64,000 nt of DNA from Lachnospiraceae bacterium. Lineage in GTDB: Bacteria; Bacillota; Clostridia; Lachnospirales; Lachnospiraceae. The position numbers and the translations under genes are program-made. Positions 40,969 through 52,422 of the stretch are shown in pieces (the stretch's first letter is position 1; each line of letters opens with the position of its first letter). The stretch spans positions 61,393 to 125,392 of the forward strand of contig JAQYIU010000099.1 in assembly GCA_028721415.1 (NCBI GenBank), read 5' to 3'. Below the pieces are notes generated by a model. That model was not told where the DNA came from. It did no database searches and was given only the letters and a program-made list of their open reading frames with translations.

Positions 40969-41828
40969 ATTTCTTTCAATTCCTCTACCGTAAATGTATA
41001 ATGAGAATTACAAAAATGACAATTTACCTCAATCGGTTTCTGATCTTCTATCATATCCATCAGATCTTTTTTTCCTACACTGATTACCGCTTTTGATACT
41101 CTTTCTTTTGAGCAGTTGCAGTAAAACTGCGTCGGGATCTTATCTTCAATTGTCATATCGAAGCCTTCAAATAAGGTTTCCATCATCTTTTCCGGAGTCT
41201 CTCCCTGATCAAGATGCGTTGTAATAGATGAAAAATTCTTCAGGCGTTCTTCCAGTGCAGAAATTACTTCTTCTTTTGCAAACGGCATCATCTGGATAAT
41301 AAAACCACCTGCCTGCCGCACTGTATTGTCTTTGTTCATCAACACGCCCAATGCTACAGAAGTCGGCACTTGCTCCGATGTCGCAAAATAATAGGTCAGA
41401 TCCTCTGCAATCTCTCCGGATACCAGATGAGTCTGTCCGGAATATGGTTCTTTGAGACCAAGATCTTTAATTACGGTCAGCACCCCCAGATCCAGCGCTC
41501 CGCCGACATCCAATTTACCCTGTTCATTCGGAGGGAGCATAACATCTTTATTATATACATAACCTTTCACATTGGCTTTTGCATCGGCTGTTACTACCAG
41601 TCCCCCGATTGGGCCACTACACTTAATCTGGATCGTCACCACATCGGTATCATTTTTACACATACTTCCCATCATGGCACCACCGGTAAGCAGTCTGCCG
41701 AGAGCAGCTGTTGCCACCGGGCTGGTGTTATGTCTCTGCCTTGCTTCCTCTACAAGATTTTTTGTATATGCAGCAAAAAATCGCACCTGATGATCTGCTG
41801 CCATTCCTCTTATAATATAATCATCCAT
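40950..41828 (-). CDS. hslO: Hsp33 family redox-regulated chaperone HslO
   Basis: MDDYIIRGMAADHQVRFFAAYTKNLVEEARQRHNTSPVATAALGRLLTGG; C-terminal zinc motif CNCSKERV..CHFCNSHY. Confidence 0.95.
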   Translation of the reverse strand: MDDYIIRGMAADHQVRFFAAYTKNLVEEARQRHNTSPVATAALGRLLTGGAMMGSMCKNDTDVVTIQIKCSGPIGGLVVTADAKANVKGYVYNKDVMLPPNEQGKLDVGGALDLGVLTVIKDLGLKEPYSGQTHLVSGEIAEDLTYYFATSEQVPTSVALGVLMNKDNTVRQAGGFIIQMMPFAKEEVISALEERLKNFSSITTHLDQGETPEKMMETLFEGFDMTIEDKIPTQFYCNCSKERVSKAVISVGKKDLMDMIEDQKPIEVNCHFCNSHYTFTVEELKEMLKAAR

Positions 41829-41829
41829 T

Positions 41830-42591
41830 TTATTTTCCTCCTTTTCCCTGTTCTCTTGCAACTACGACAATCCTCTCACTATCTTCTTTCACAGGATTGC
41901 CCGAATATCCATCAAAAGCATCTATAAAAATCAATCCTGCTGCTTCCAGAAGTTCTTTCATCTCTGGCAGCGTATATCCTCTCTGGATATGTTCTTCCTG
42001 AAACTTACGGTATCGATCCTCTTCCTCACAGACAAATACACTTAAATCGATATCATTAAGATGCAGTTCTTCATCATAGCTATTATACCAGATAAAACTC
42101 ACATCCTCCCGATCTTCTGCAATGACAGTATCTCCGATTACATCCCTGTATTTATATTCCGTATTGAAGTCAAAAATGAAAACCCCTTCCGGATCCAGAT
42201 AATTATTAACAAGGCGAAAAACCTGAACCAGATCTTCTTTTTCTGTTATATAATTTATGCTGTCACAAATGGAAATAATTGATTGAACGGTACCATATAA
42301 TTCAAACTCCCTCATATCCTGCCAGAGATATAACAGGGAACTATCCTGCTCCTGTGATTGTTCTCTGGCAATCTGAAGCATATCCATAGAAGAGTCTACT
42401 CCAATCATATCAAAACCGGCTTTTGCCATAAGTTCCATCATTTTCCCTGTTCCACATCCGAGCTCCAGCATCAGCCCATCAGATATCCCATATTTTTTCA
42501 ATAACTCTACAATACGAGTTGCCCACTCTTCATATGGCACATCATCCATCAGTTCATCATAAACACGGGCAAAATTTTCATATGTCTGCAT
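41830..42591 (-). CDS. Class I SAM-dependent methyltransferase
   Basis: 253 aa; LMLELGCGTGKMMELMAKAGFDMIGVDSSMDMLQIA. Confidence 0.88.
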   Translation of the reverse strand: MQTYENFARVYDELMDDVPYEEWATRIVELLKKYGISDGLMLELGCGTGKMMELMAKAGFDMIGVDSSMDMLQIAREQSQEQDSSLLYLWQDMREFELYGTVQSIISICDSINYITEKEDLVQVFRLVNNYLDPEGVFIFDFNTEYKYRDVIGDTVIAEDREDVSFIWYNSYDEELHLNDIDLSVFVCEEEDRYRKFQEEHIQRGYTLPEMKELLEAAGLIFIDAFDGYSGNPVKEDSERIVVVAREQGKGGK

Positions 42592-42606
42592 AATATCTTT
42601 CCTTTT

Positions 42607-44133
42607 CTACAATAACGGAGCAAAAATCCGAAGAATTCCCTGAAGGAACTGAAAAAACATATTTTTCCTGCACAAATCAAGGGTGATATTCGTACAATCA
42701 TCCAGGGTATCCAAAATATCATTTTTAATGTCCATTACTGCCTGACAATCATATAAATAAACACCATTCTCAAAATGAAGGTACAAACTCCGATAATCCA
42801 GATTAATCGTTCCGACAGTCGCTATTTTATCATCACTGACTGCACATTTGCTGTGTACAAATCCAGGACGGTACTGAAAAATCAGAACTCCTCCTTCGAC
42901 CAGTTGCTGATAATAAGATTGCGTGGCCAGAAAAACTGCTTTTTTATCCGGTATTCCAGGAGTGATAATCCTCACATCTACTCCCCTTTTGGCTGCCAAC
43001 ACCAGTGCTGTTGCCATCTCGTTATCAATGATCAGATACGGAGTAAAAAAATAGATGTAATCTCTGGCATTGTTGATCAGATTCAGATAAACGCTCTCAC
43101 CGACAAACTCAGAATCAAGCGGATGATCGGAATAAGGTAAAATCAATCCTTTTTTTTGTATTTTGGGTACTTCCTCATAAGAAAACCGGCTGTAATCCAT
43201 TTTATCAGAAGAGAATGTATTCCACATCTGCAAAAACATCATTGTCATACTGAAAACAGCTTTGCCGCTTAATCTTACTCCATTATCTTTCCAATAACCA
43301 AACCGTTGCTTCTCATTAATATATTCATCTGCAAAATTGATTCCGCCGGTGTAGGCCATTTTATCATCAATCACCAGTATTTTCCGGTGATCACGATTAT
43401 TAAAAACAGTGGAGAAAATAGGGATATACCGATTGAAAACAACACATTTTATCCCTTTTTGCTGGAGGATGCGATCATAATGAGCCGGCAAAACAAAAGC
43501 ACATCCCACATCGTCATACATCACCCTGACATCAATTCCTTCCTGAACTTTCTGCTCCAGAATCTTTAAAATCGAGTTCCACATGATGCCTTCTTCAATA
43601 ATAAAATACTCCAGAAAAATATACTCTTTTGCATTTTTTAAATCTTCCAGCATTGCCTCAAAACAAGCTTCTCCGGTAGGATAATACTTTGCATCGGAAT
43701 CTCTGTATGCCGGAAATCCAGATTGATGCTCCAGATAATAAACCTGTCCTGCTGCAGCTGGAGCTTTCTCCCGCAATTCTTCTGCAATACTCTCATCAAA
43801 CACAAGATATCTTGAACTTTCTTCCAATGTTGGTTCCAGTTTTTTCCTCATATGTCGGATAGGTTTTTTACCTCCAATATATAAATATAAAAGTCCCCCA
43901 AACAGTGGAAATAATAAAATGACCACAATCCATGCCATTTTTATCGCCGGATTATCACTTCTTCTGGCAAGATAAATGACCACCAGTATACTGAGCACTT
44001 TAAATGCTGCTGAAATCAGCTGACTGAAGGAGGTCAGCTTTAAAAACAATAAAACAAACCATCCAATCTGTAATAGAATCAGAAAGGAGATGGTAAACAT
44101 ACGATGAGACAGAATTTTTAAAATTTTTCGCAT
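42607..44133 (-). CDS. cls: Cardiolipin synthase
   Basis: Two HKD motifs: DHRKILVIDDKMAYTGGINFADEYI and VHSKCAVSDDKIATVGTINLDYRS; N-terminal TMs; start trimmed to MRKILKIL. Confidence 0.92.
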   Translation of the reverse strand: MRKILKILSHRMFTISFLILLQIGWFVLLFLKLTSFSQLISAAFKVLSILVVIYLARRSDNPAIKMAWIVVILLFPLFGGLLYLYIGGKKPIRHMRKKLEPTLEESSRYLVFDESIAEELREKAPAAAGQVYYLEHQSGFPAYRDSDAKYYPTGEACFEAMLEDLKNAKEYIFLEYFIIEEGIMWNSILKILEQKVQEGIDVRVMYDDVGCAFVLPAHYDRILQQKGIKCVVFNRYIPIFSTVFNNRDHRKILVIDDKMAYTGGINFADEYINEKQRFGYWKDNGVRLSGKAVFSMTMMFLQMWNTFSSDKMDYSRFSYEEVPKIQKKGLILPYSDHPLDSEFVGESVYLNLINNARDYIYFFTPYLIIDNEMATALVLAAKRGVDVRIITPGIPDKKAVFLATQSYYQQLVEGGVLIFQYRPGFVHSKCAVSDDKIATVGTINLDYRSLYLHFENGVYLYDCQAVMDIKNDILDTLDDCTNITLDLCRKNMFFQFLQGILRIFAPLL

Positions 44134-44179
44134 GATATCTCCCCCTTTCCTTTGTGTTTTCAAAAAGAATAACTCTTTG

Positions 44180-47100
44180 TCATATTTTTACGCGTATAAA
44201 TTTGTTTAATGTAAACGAAAAAATATAGATGTGACTCACTTTTTTTTGCATCATCTGTTCAAGAGCCAGCTTATAATATAGCATTTGTTTCTCATATCGG
44301 TCAAGAAGAACCCTCTCTTCTCCTGGAGAAATGTAATCTGTTTTATAGTCAAAAAGCCACAGTCCATCCTCTGATTCTCCACAGGCATCGATAACTCCCT
44401 GTACAACAACTATTTCCTGATTCTGCGAATCCGCATCAATCTGGTCAGCAGACAATCCGACTGTAAATGGAAGTTCTTTATATAATTGTCCCGCCATGTC
44501 CATCTCTCTGATTATCGTTCCAGTTTCGGAGAATAAAAATTCTTTCAAAGCAACATATACAGGCTGCATGAATATGGTTTCTGCCGGAGCATATTCCTTT
44601 TTCACCTGCTCTAATGCATCAAATAAGTCTTCTTTTGAATGAATCTTCCCAAAGGGCAATAATTCCATAATCTTATGAACAATTGTTCCCCTTGCAGATC
44701 CTTTTGGCTCTTCTTCTTCTTTCTGAAGAAAAGCAGGTTTCAAAACTTCATCTATCTTATCTGAAAGTACATTTTCTTCAACCGTGAGAATAGAATCTGT
44801 CTCAGATGGAATTGACAGCATAGAGAGTTTTTTTAATTCTGATACCGAATATTTTCGTTTTCTCATCGTAGCTTCCTGATACGGATACTCATGTTCAAAA
44901 GCATTTTTCACAGGAGTAACATCTTCCTGCATAATCTCCTGCTCCATCAATTGTTGAAGAGAAATCGGATTCTGCTGGCTGATCGATTTTCTTTGTTCTT
45001 CTTCTAGTTCGTGATAATGGACCATCTGAATTGTTAAATATGCTGCCTGATCATTGCGAACCAAAGTCTCATCTTCCTGTTTTTCTGCATTTCTTTCCGC
45101 TGCACATCGGACAAAATCCGGATGGCAACAAATCAGAGGCAACACCCAATCCATATAACATTTAGCCAAAAGACAATCCTGATGATTCATGATAGCAGAA
45201 TAATTTTCATCAAATATTTCTTCTTTCACAGATCCCGTCAGGATTAATTTACGTTGTGCTCTCGTCATAGCAACATATAAAATACGGAGTTCCTCCTCCA
45301 ATGTTTCTTTCAGTATCTGTTCTTTTATCTTCTTTTTCATTAAAGAAGGGTGGTGCGTTCGGGTATTCATATCAATATACTCCATTCCAACCCCCAGATC
45401 AGGATGAAACAATACCTGTTTATTTCCATCCATCAGATTAAACTTGCCAGACATCCCGCAAAGAAACACTACCGGGAATTCCAATCCTTTACTTTTATGA
45501 ATTGTCATGATCCGCACTGCATCCAAGTTGTTATCCTCTGTGGATGCCTCTGCCAGATCAATTTCATAAGATTTTAATTGCTCCATATATCGAATAAAAT
45601 AGAACAGACCTTTAAATACTGTTTTTTCATATTCTTCTGCTCTCTGTAAGAGCATCATGAGATTCTCTTTTCGTTTTTTTCCTTCGGGCATCAGCTGTAC
45701 GGCATCGAAAATTCCTGTTTTTTGATATATTTCCCATAAAAGTGCATGCAGTGGCATTTCTTTTTTTCTTCTTCTGAAATATAAAAGCAAATCCAAAAAT
45801 CTTTCCAATTTCTTTTTGAGCTTATCATCTTCACCCTCAACCAGATATATTTTCATCAAATCATATAACGGATATGCTCCTCTTTCGACAGGAGATATAA
45901 GCACCTTCAATTCTGTCAGTTCTTCTTCATTCAATGCACCAATAGGAGACAACAAAACAGAAGCCATAGGAATATCCTGATACACATTATCAACAACAGA
46001 AAGATAATTTAACACCACACGAATTTCTCTTGTCTGAAAATATCCGGTTTTATTTTCAGAGATTGCAGGAATTCCGGCTTCAAGCAGAAATTCTTCCATT
46101 GTTTCACTCCACTTGGTTCCGGATCTTGCAAGAATAACAATATCTTTATATTCAAAGCCTTCTTCTGACAATTCCCGTATTCTTCTGGCTATCATGGCCG
46201 CTTCGGCTTCTACCTCATTCCAGTCCTGCGAACTGTTCTCTTTCTCTTCATCTTCTATCAAAAGCATCAATTCGCACAAATCATCAAACTCTGCCATGGG
46301 AGTTCCTTTTCCCGGACGTAAAGCAACCTGCTCATTATAATCAATGCCTCCAAAATTGTTCTTCATGAGATGAGAAAAAATGTCATTACAAAAATACAAT
46401 ACATTGAAAGTACTTCGAAAATTATCCCTCAGTTCAATTACAACGCCGTTTTCTTCCTGTTCGTCTTGATATTGGTGATATCTTGCCAGAAAGAGGTCTG
46501 GTCTCGCCTGTCTGAAACGATAAATACTTTGTTTTACATCCCCCACTACAAAAAGATGATTTTTCTTCGGATCAGACAGAAGATTGACAATCGTTTCCTG
46601 AACCAGATTGGTATCCTGATATTCATCCACAAATATCGTCTTATATTTGGAAGACAATTCCCGGGCTGTCTGTGACGGAATTGCCTGTCCAGCCTCATCA
46701 TAAGAATCCACCAGAATATCTAATGCAATATGCTCAAGATCATCAAAATCATACACATTTTTGTCTTTTTTCATCTGAAAATACAGTTCGTGAAACTCCT
46801 GTGTCAAAACTGTCATCTCTTTCAGATAAGGAAATATGATTTTATTTTCCATACAAATCGCAGAAAGACTTAAGAAAAAATCTTTTTCTTTTAATTCTTT
46901 CAGTTTCTCTTTCACGGAACGATGAATGGCTTTTACTTCTTCCAGATGAAGCCATTCTTTTTCTTTTTTCGTCCCCTGAGGAAGATTAGGCAATGACAGA
47001 CCATTCAATGTTTCAAAAACTGCATCGTATTCTTCCATTGACTGCAGGTTTTCCAATACTTCTTTATCCCGAAACATGATCTGATAAAAACGTTCCGGTC

Positions 47101-47824
47101 CATTTTCATTCTCAAACCATTCGAGAGCGTCTACGACATTCAGATATAAATCCTGAAAAACTGTTTTTGCCTTATTTACCAGATCGGACAGGATTACTGA
47201 ATGTTTCAATTCTTTCGAATCTCCCAGTTTTTCTGCTTGTGACAAAAAATCTGAAAACCACCGATTACTGTCAGGAAATCCTCTGGAAAAACGATACATA
47301 TTTTCAATCAGCTCTTCCAGTTTATGATCATCTTTTCCTGGCATGTAGGCCTCAACCAACTGATAAAAACTGTCCCGGCCACTCTGATATGCCTCTTCTA
47401 AAACATTCTCTATTGCTTTCTGCTTCAGCAAAAAAAGTTCCCCTTCTTCCCCGATTCGAAAAGAAGGATCTATTCCAACCACATTAAAATGTTTTCGAAT
47501 CAACCGGTTACAAAAACTGTGAACTGTGGAAATATCTGCATGACTCAGCATACGAAGCTGTTTTCGTAAATAACGATTATCCGGATCATTCTCCAATCTT
47601 AGATTTAATTCTCCCGTGATTCTTTCTTTCATCTCATCGGCTGCCGCATTGGTAAAAGTCATCACAAGAAACGAATCCACCGGAATCGGATTATCTTCAT
47701 CAAGAATCATTTCTGCCATTCGACTGATCAGCACTCTGGTTTTTCCTGCTCCGGCACCGGCAGAAACAAGGATGTCTTTTCCCCTCAGACGGACCGCCAG
47801 TTCCTGTTCTTTTGTAAATTCCAT
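44180..47824 (-). CDS. addA: Helicase-exonuclease AddAB subunit AddA
   Basis: 1214 aa; ILVSAGAGAGKTRVLISRM, VDEYQDTNLVQ, nuclease LWLFDYKTDYI. Confidence 0.96.
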   Translation of the reverse strand: MEFTKEQELAVRLRGKDILVSAGAGAGKTRVLISRMAEMILDEDNPIPVDSFLVMTFTNAAADEMKERITGELNLRLENDPDNRYLRKQLRMLSHADISTVHSFCNRLIRKHFNVVGIDPSFRIGEEGELFLLKQKAIENVLEEAYQSGRDSFYQLVEAYMPGKDDHKLEELIENMYRFSRGFPDSNRWFSDFLSQAEKLGDSKELKHSVILSDLVNKAKTVFQDLYLNVVDALEWFENENGPERFYQIMFRDKEVLENLQSMEEYDAVFETLNGLSLPNLPQGTKKEKEWLHLEEVKAIHRSVKEKLKELKEKDFFLSLSAICMENKIIFPYLKEMTVLTQEFHELYFQMKKDKNVYDFDDLEHIALDILVDSYDEAGQAIPSQTARELSSKYKTIFVDEYQDTNLVQETIVNLLSDPKKNHLFVVGDVKQSIYRFRQARPDLFLARYHQYQDEQEENGVVIELRDNFRSTFNVLYFCNDIFSHLMKNNFGGIDYNEQVALRPGKGTPMAEFDDLCELMLLIEDEEKENSSQDWNEVEAEAAMIARRIRELSEEGFEYKDIVILARSGTKWSETMEEFLLEAGIPAISENKTGYFQTREIRVVLNYLSVVDNVYQDIPMASVLLSPIGALNEEELTELKVLISPVERGAYPLYDLMKIYLVEGEDDKLKKKLERFLDLLLYFRRRKKEMPLHALLWEIYQKTGIFDAVQLMPEGKKRKENLMMLLQRAEEYEKTVFKGLFYFIRYMEQLKSYEIDLAEASTEDNNLDAVRIMTIHKSKGLEFPVVFLCGMSGKFNLMDGNKQVLFHPDLGVGMEYIDMNTRTHHPSLMKKKIKEQILKETLEEELRILYVAMTRAQRKLILTGSVKEEIFDENYSAIMNHQDCLLAKCYMDWVLPLICCHPDFVRCAAERNAEKQEDETLVRNDQAAYLTIQMVHYHELEEEQRKSISQQNPISLQQLMEQEIMQEDVTPVKNAFEHEYPYQEATMRKRKYSVSELKKLSMLSIPSETDSILTVEENVLSDKIDEVLKPAFLQKEEEEPKGSARGTIVHKIMELLPFGKIHSKEDLFDALEQVKKEYAPAETIFMQPVYVALKEFLFSETGTIIREMDMAGQLYKELPFTVGLSADQIDADSQNQEIVVVQGVIDACGESEDGLWLFDYKTDYISPGEERVLLDRYEKQMLYYKLALEQMMQKKVSHIYIFSFTLNKFIRVKI

Positions 47825-50800
47825 TTAATCCACCTGCTTTCTGATATCATCCAGCACTTCTTTCGCTGTTTTTTTTCTGATATCCCGATAGGAAAATCCT
47901 TGTATTTTGGAATCAAAACCACAGACAGAAGCGTACGCACAATAGTCACAAGCCGTTCTTTTCTCATTTTTATACGGACTGGCAGGAAGATGCCCTGCAT
48001 ATATTTCTTCTCCCATCTCCGTGATCTTCTGTCTGGTATAATCACGGATTCTGTAGAAATCATCGGTATCCATAACAGAAGATGACTTGTATGGCACACC
48101 CTCTTTTGTCAGTCGAACAGAAGCAGATATAAAATCTGATGTATCTTCTAATTTTTCCAGGATCTCCGGAGAACTATTGGCATATCCTGACATGCGGAAA
48201 TTTTTGTTCACTTTCTCCTCATCTGCAATATCCATTTTAATGATTGGATCTTTCAGATTATAATAGAAAATCCCGGCAGGAACTACACTTTTTCCAGTTT
48301 CTTTCCCGTACACTTCTGCTGCAACGTTCATATAAATCACCAGCTGCATCTGAAGGCCATGATATAGATCATTCATATCGAATTCCTGTGCTCCGGATTT
48401 GTAATCAATGATTCGAAGTAACACCTGATCCTCTTCTTCTAAAACATCCACCCTGTCAATAAATCCTTCTAATTGCATTCGATTCCCATTCTTAAGAGGA
48501 AGATGAACGGAATCCAGCTGATCTGTTCGCCCAAAATGTAACTCAAAACGATCCGGTTCCATCTGACTGTTTTTTAAATGTAACTTTAAGATACGAATGG
48601 TTCTTTTTAATATTCTGGTAACCGTCTGTATTTTATAGTGATTTCGAGCGGTACTTTCCAGTACATCTTTTAAATTAGAATCTTCACTCTCAGAAATTGT
48701 ATTCTCAATCCAACGATCTGCTACTTCTTCCGGAATGCTTTTCCAGGTATACTCAGATTCTTTCAAACGTTTCGAAAAGCTCTCCAATGCATTATGAAAC
48801 ATATTACCCAGGTCTACCGGACGAATCTTATATTCTTCACGCTCTTTTAATTCCAGACCATAAATACAATAATATTGAAACGGACAGGCGGCAAACTTTT
48901 CCAGTCGTGTGACACTGCCTTTTAATTCCCTTCCAAATAATTTTCTGGTCAATTCCGCCGACAACTGACACACTTCCGTCTTCATATCTTTCTGCTTCCA
49001 CATTCTTTCCAGAACCGGACGCAGTTCTTCGTTTTGATACCAATATGAAAAGAGCATTCGGGACGCTTTTTGTTTTGTAACTTCCCAAGGATCTGTTCTT
49101 GCCTTTTTTAATTCATCCAGAAGGAATAATTTGCTGTCTTCAACATTAAAATAATATCTCTTTTCCTCTTCCGGATAATGTTTCTCATTCCAATAACGAA
49201 ATAAACGTTTGCATTCTTTCAACAAAAGCGATGGCCGAAGGGATTTTCCTGCATTATCCTGATAAGAATAAGTAAAGAATAACTTCTTTTTTGGCTTTGA
49301 AAAAGCCAGATACATATAAAACTCATCTTCAAGCGATCGCTCAGAAAGCTGAAGTGCAAGTGTGATGCCGCATTTCTGCAAAATCTGCCGTTCTTCATCT
49401 GAAATGATTCCCCGATCCTCCAGAGATGGCGGAATCATCCCCTCATTCATTCCGACTATAAATAAAATCTGGATATCCGGCAGTCTTGTTCGTTTCAAAT
49501 CTCCAAGAATCACCTGATCCATAGATAACGGTACAACACCGAGACCAAGGGCATCCAAACCTGCATCTATTATCTCTGATAATTCTCTGATTGGAAGAAT
49601 TTCTTCTCCAAAAATGCTCACTATTTTATCCATAAGAGATAAAATCAATTCAAATAACTGCCTGTATTCTTTCTCTTTAACATAATCTGCTTCCATTTCT
49701 GCCAGTTGTGCCAGCTGCTCCAGCTTTTCAGAGTAATCAAGATTACACAAAGTCTCATAAAGCACTGTCATTTGTTCTCGTACTGTCTGCTTCTTGTCTC
49801 TAAAAGAAAGGAAACAGGCTTCTGTTTCCTGCAGAAATCGAATTCGCAACTGCTGTAATTGCTCTGCCTCTTCCTCATCCATCTGGCTAATTTTGCGCAC
49901 AAATGGCTTTTTCCACATACTATAGCCTCGGATCCCGGCAGACATCACATAATTTTCCAAAAAATCGGTTTCCTCATCAGATAATCCTGACATTCCTGAC
50001 TTCAGATATCGAAAAACACTTTCATAAGAGTAGTCCATTTCTGCGAGATGAAATAAAGCACGAACGGTCTCCACGCCTGAGTGGTATGACACTTTTTTCT
50101 TTGCATCTTCAAACAGAGGAATATGCAGTAATTCCGCTTTTCTTTGAAAAGCACTGACATAAGATCCGGTATCTCCCGTCAAAATCGCAAAATCTCTGTA
50201 TCGATACTTTTGTGTTCGCACGAGCTGCTCAATTTTATGCATGACAAAATCGGCTTCCATCTCCGGATTACGACATGCAACAGTATGAATATCCACCAGA
50301 GGCTGTTCATATACTTTTTTTACAGAACGAAAAATATTTTGTTCAAGAAAAGCAATCTCTGGGCTATCCAGAAACCTGGGCCCGGTTTCTTCCTGAAGAA
50401 TAAATGGTTCCTCCATAATGCAATGGGCTTCCTGACAGATACGAAAGAGAGAACGTTCTGTTTTTTTGCTGAAAAAGAACAGTTCTTCCGGGTCTTTTTC
50501 CATAAATCCTGCCATCTCTCCCGGCATCGTGATTGATATGTTAATCTGTTTTGCAACCGGAAGAAGTTCTTTTAGGAATCGAAGCTGTACTGGTGTGAAT
50601 CCGGTAAAGCCATCGAAATAAAAAATACCATCTTGAAGCATCGTAGAGGATGAGACAAAGTCACAGAGTACATCAAGAATCTGTTCTGACACCATAAAAC
50701 AATCTTTGATTTCCTCCATAAAATATTCGAAAATTCTTCCCATCTCACGGCATTTTAATTCCAGGTCATATTGTCCCTTTAATTGATCTGATACATCCAG

Positions 50801-51217
50801 CAATTGTTGTCCCGACACTTCATAACATACCAGTTCCATCAACATGGATTTTAACTCATCAATGAAACCGGCTTTTCTGATACTTCTTTTAAAAAAAGGA
50901 AATTCTTCTTCATGTTCCGTCACGATTTTCTTTAATATCATGGAAACACCCAAATCCTCAAGAATATCCTTCGGCTGAAACTGACATTCATCAAATACAC
51001 GATAAGCGAGACGATAGAAACTCAAAATGTCAATATTAAAGAACCCATGCTGCGGATGTTCCTCCACAATATTTCTTTGCATTTCCAGACTAAACTGCTC
51101 AGGAACAATCACATAAAAATTACTATGTGGACATTCTTTGGAACGTGCAATCACTTCTTTTGTGATATGCGTAGTTTTGCCCTGTCCGGTACTTCCGACA
51201 ATAAATCTAAGTGACAT
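47825..51217 (-). CDS. addB: Helicase-exonuclease AddAB subunit AddB
   Basis: 1130 aa; GSTGQGKTTHITKEV, FAACPFQYYCIYGL, LRIIDYKSG, KRTACDYCAYASVCGFD. Confidence 0.95.
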   Translation of the reverse strand: MSLRFIVGSTGQGKTTHITKEVIARSKECPHSNFYVIVPEQFSLEMQRNIVEEHPQHGFFNIDILSFYRLAYRVFDECQFQPKDILEDLGVSMILKKIVTEHEEEFPFFKRSIRKAGFIDELKSMLMELVCYEVSGQQLLDVSDQLKGQYDLELKCREMGRIFEYFMEEIKDCFMVSEQILDVLCDFVSSSTMLQDGIFYFDGFTGFTPVQLRFLKELLPVAKQINISITMPGEMAGFMEKDPEELFFFSKKTERSLFRICQEAHCIMEEPFILQEETGPRFLDSPEIAFLEQNIFRSVKKVYEQPLVDIHTVACRNPEMEADFVMHKIEQLVRTQKYRYRDFAILTGDTGSYVSAFQRKAELLHIPLFEDAKKKVSYHSGVETVRALFHLAEMDYSYESVFRYLKSGMSGLSDEETDFLENYVMSAGIRGYSMWKKPFVRKISQMDEEEAEQLQQLRIRFLQETEACFLSFRDKKQTVREQMTVLYETLCNLDYSEKLEQLAQLAEMEADYVKEKEYRQLFELILSLMDKIVSIFGEEILPIRELSEIIDAGLDALGLGVVPLSMDQVILGDLKRTRLPDIQILFIVGMNEGMIPPSLEDRGIISDEERQILQKCGITLALQLSERSLEDEFYMYLAFSKPKKKLFFTYSYQDNAGKSLRPSLLLKECKRLFRYWNEKHYPEEEKRYYFNVEDSKLFLLDELKKARTDPWEVTKQKASRMLFSYWYQNEELRPVLERMWKQKDMKTEVCQLSAELTRKLFGRELKGSVTRLEKFAACPFQYYCIYGLELKEREEYKIRPVDLGNMFHNALESFSKRLKESEYTWKSIPEEVADRWIENTISESEDSNLKDVLESTARNHYKIQTVTRILKRTIRILKLHLKNSQMEPDRFELHFGRTDQLDSVHLPLKNGNRMQLEGFIDRVDVLEEEDQVLLRIIDYKSGAQEFDMNDLYHGLQMQLVIYMNVAAEVYGKETGKSVVPAGIFYYNLKDPIIKMDIADEEKVNKNFRMSGYANSSPEILEKLEDTSDFISASVRLTKEGVPYKSSSVMDTDDFYRIRDYTRQKITEMGEEIYAGHLPASPYKNEKRTACDYCAYASVCGFDSKIQGFSYRDIRKKTAKEVLDDIRKQVD

Positions 51218-51229
51218 GTGTCCTCCCTG

Positions 51230-52288
51230 CTATTCTTTCCAGTTTTTCAGTTCTTCTCTAAGAACCGAAAGAAGTTCCTCTTCCGGTACTTTCCGGATAA
51301 TTTCTCCTTTTTTGATGAGAAGGCCTTCTCCTTTTCCACCGGCAATGCCGATATCTGCTTCTCTGGCCTCACCAGGGCCATTGACAACACAGCCCATGAC
51401 TGCTACTTTAAGATTCAGATGATCAAATTCCGTCACCATATTCTCTACCTGATTGGCAAGTCCGATCAAATCGATATTAGTTCTTCCACATGTTGGACAG
51501 GACACAACCTCAATACCTCCCTGACGAAGCCCCAGTGTTCTGAGAATCAGTTTTGCCGTGGCAATTTCGTTAACAGGATCACCGGTCAATGAAACCCGTA
51601 TCGTGTCTCCAATTCCCTGATTTAAGATAATCCCAAGTCCCAGAGCAGATTTTATATTACCGCTATATACTGTTCCTGCCTCTGTAATTCCCACATGAAT
51701 TGGATATTTACATTGAGGAGCCAGTATCTCATGGGCTTTGGCACACATCAACACATCCGATGATTTGATACTGACTACCAGATTATCATATCCCATATTT
51801 TCAATCATCTTCACTTTATCAAGAGCACTTTCCACCAACCCCTCTGCTGTCACTTTTCCATATTTTTCAATCAGATTCTTTTCAAGAGAACCACTATTTA
51901 CTCCAACACGAATTGGTACCCCATATTCTTTTGCTTTATCAACAACAGCCTGTACTCTTTCTTCTGAGCCGATATTTCCTGGATTGATTCGAATTTTGTC
52001 TGCTCCATTTTCAATGGCGGCAATTGCCATCCGATAATCAAAATGAATATCTGCTACAATCGGAATATGAATCTGTTTTTTAATCTCTCCGATTGCTCTG
52101 GCAGCTTCCAGGGTCGGCACTGTAGAACGAACAATATCGCATCCTGCTTTCTCCAGAGCCAAAATCTGTGCAACGGTTGCCTCCACATCTTCTGTTTTTG
52201 TATTGGTCATGGACTGAATCAGAACAGGATTTCCCCCACCAATCATACGATTTCCAATCTGAATTACTTTAGTATTATCTCGATACAT
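51230..52288 (-). CDS. ispG: (E)-4-hydroxy-3-methylbut-2-enyl-diphosphate synthase IspG
   Basis: 352 aa; IGGGNPVLIQSMTNTKTEDVEAT, CPTCGRTNID, VMGCVVNGPGEAREADIGIAGG. Confidence 0.97.
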   Translation of the reverse strand: MYRDNTKVIQIGNRMIGGGNPVLIQSMTNTKTEDVEATVAQILALEKAGCDIVRSTVPTLEAARAIGEIKKQIHIPIVADIHFDYRMAIAAIENGADKIRINPGNIGSEERVQAVVDKAKEYGVPIRVGVNSGSLEKNLIEKYGKVTAEGLVESALDKVKMIENMGYDNLVVSIKSSDVLMCAKAHEILAPQCKYPIHVGITEAGTVYSGNIKSALGLGIILNQGIGDTIRVSLTGDPVNEIATAKLILRTLGLRQGGIEVVSCPTCGRTNIDLIGLANQVENMVTEFDHLNLKVAVMGCVVNGPGEAREADIGIAGGKGEGLLIKKGEIIRKVPEEELLSVLREELKNWKE

Positions 52289-52342
52289 TTTTCTCTCCTC
52301 CCATTTTTTATCTTTTCAAGAAAGTTTTGTAATGAATAAAAA

Positions 52343-52408
52343 GAGACTGCTTTGGACAAAAGCTCTTACTTACAGCTAAATTGAACTTCTATCCATATAT
52401 GCAGTCTC
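52343..52408 (-). terminator. Long-loop hairpin downstream of rseP, candidate terminator
   Basis: Minus strand GAGACTGC (52401-52408) ... 50-nt loop ... GCAGTCTC (52343-52350) followed by TTTTTA. Confidence 0.5.
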
Positions 52409-52422
52409 AAATGCTCTGATAT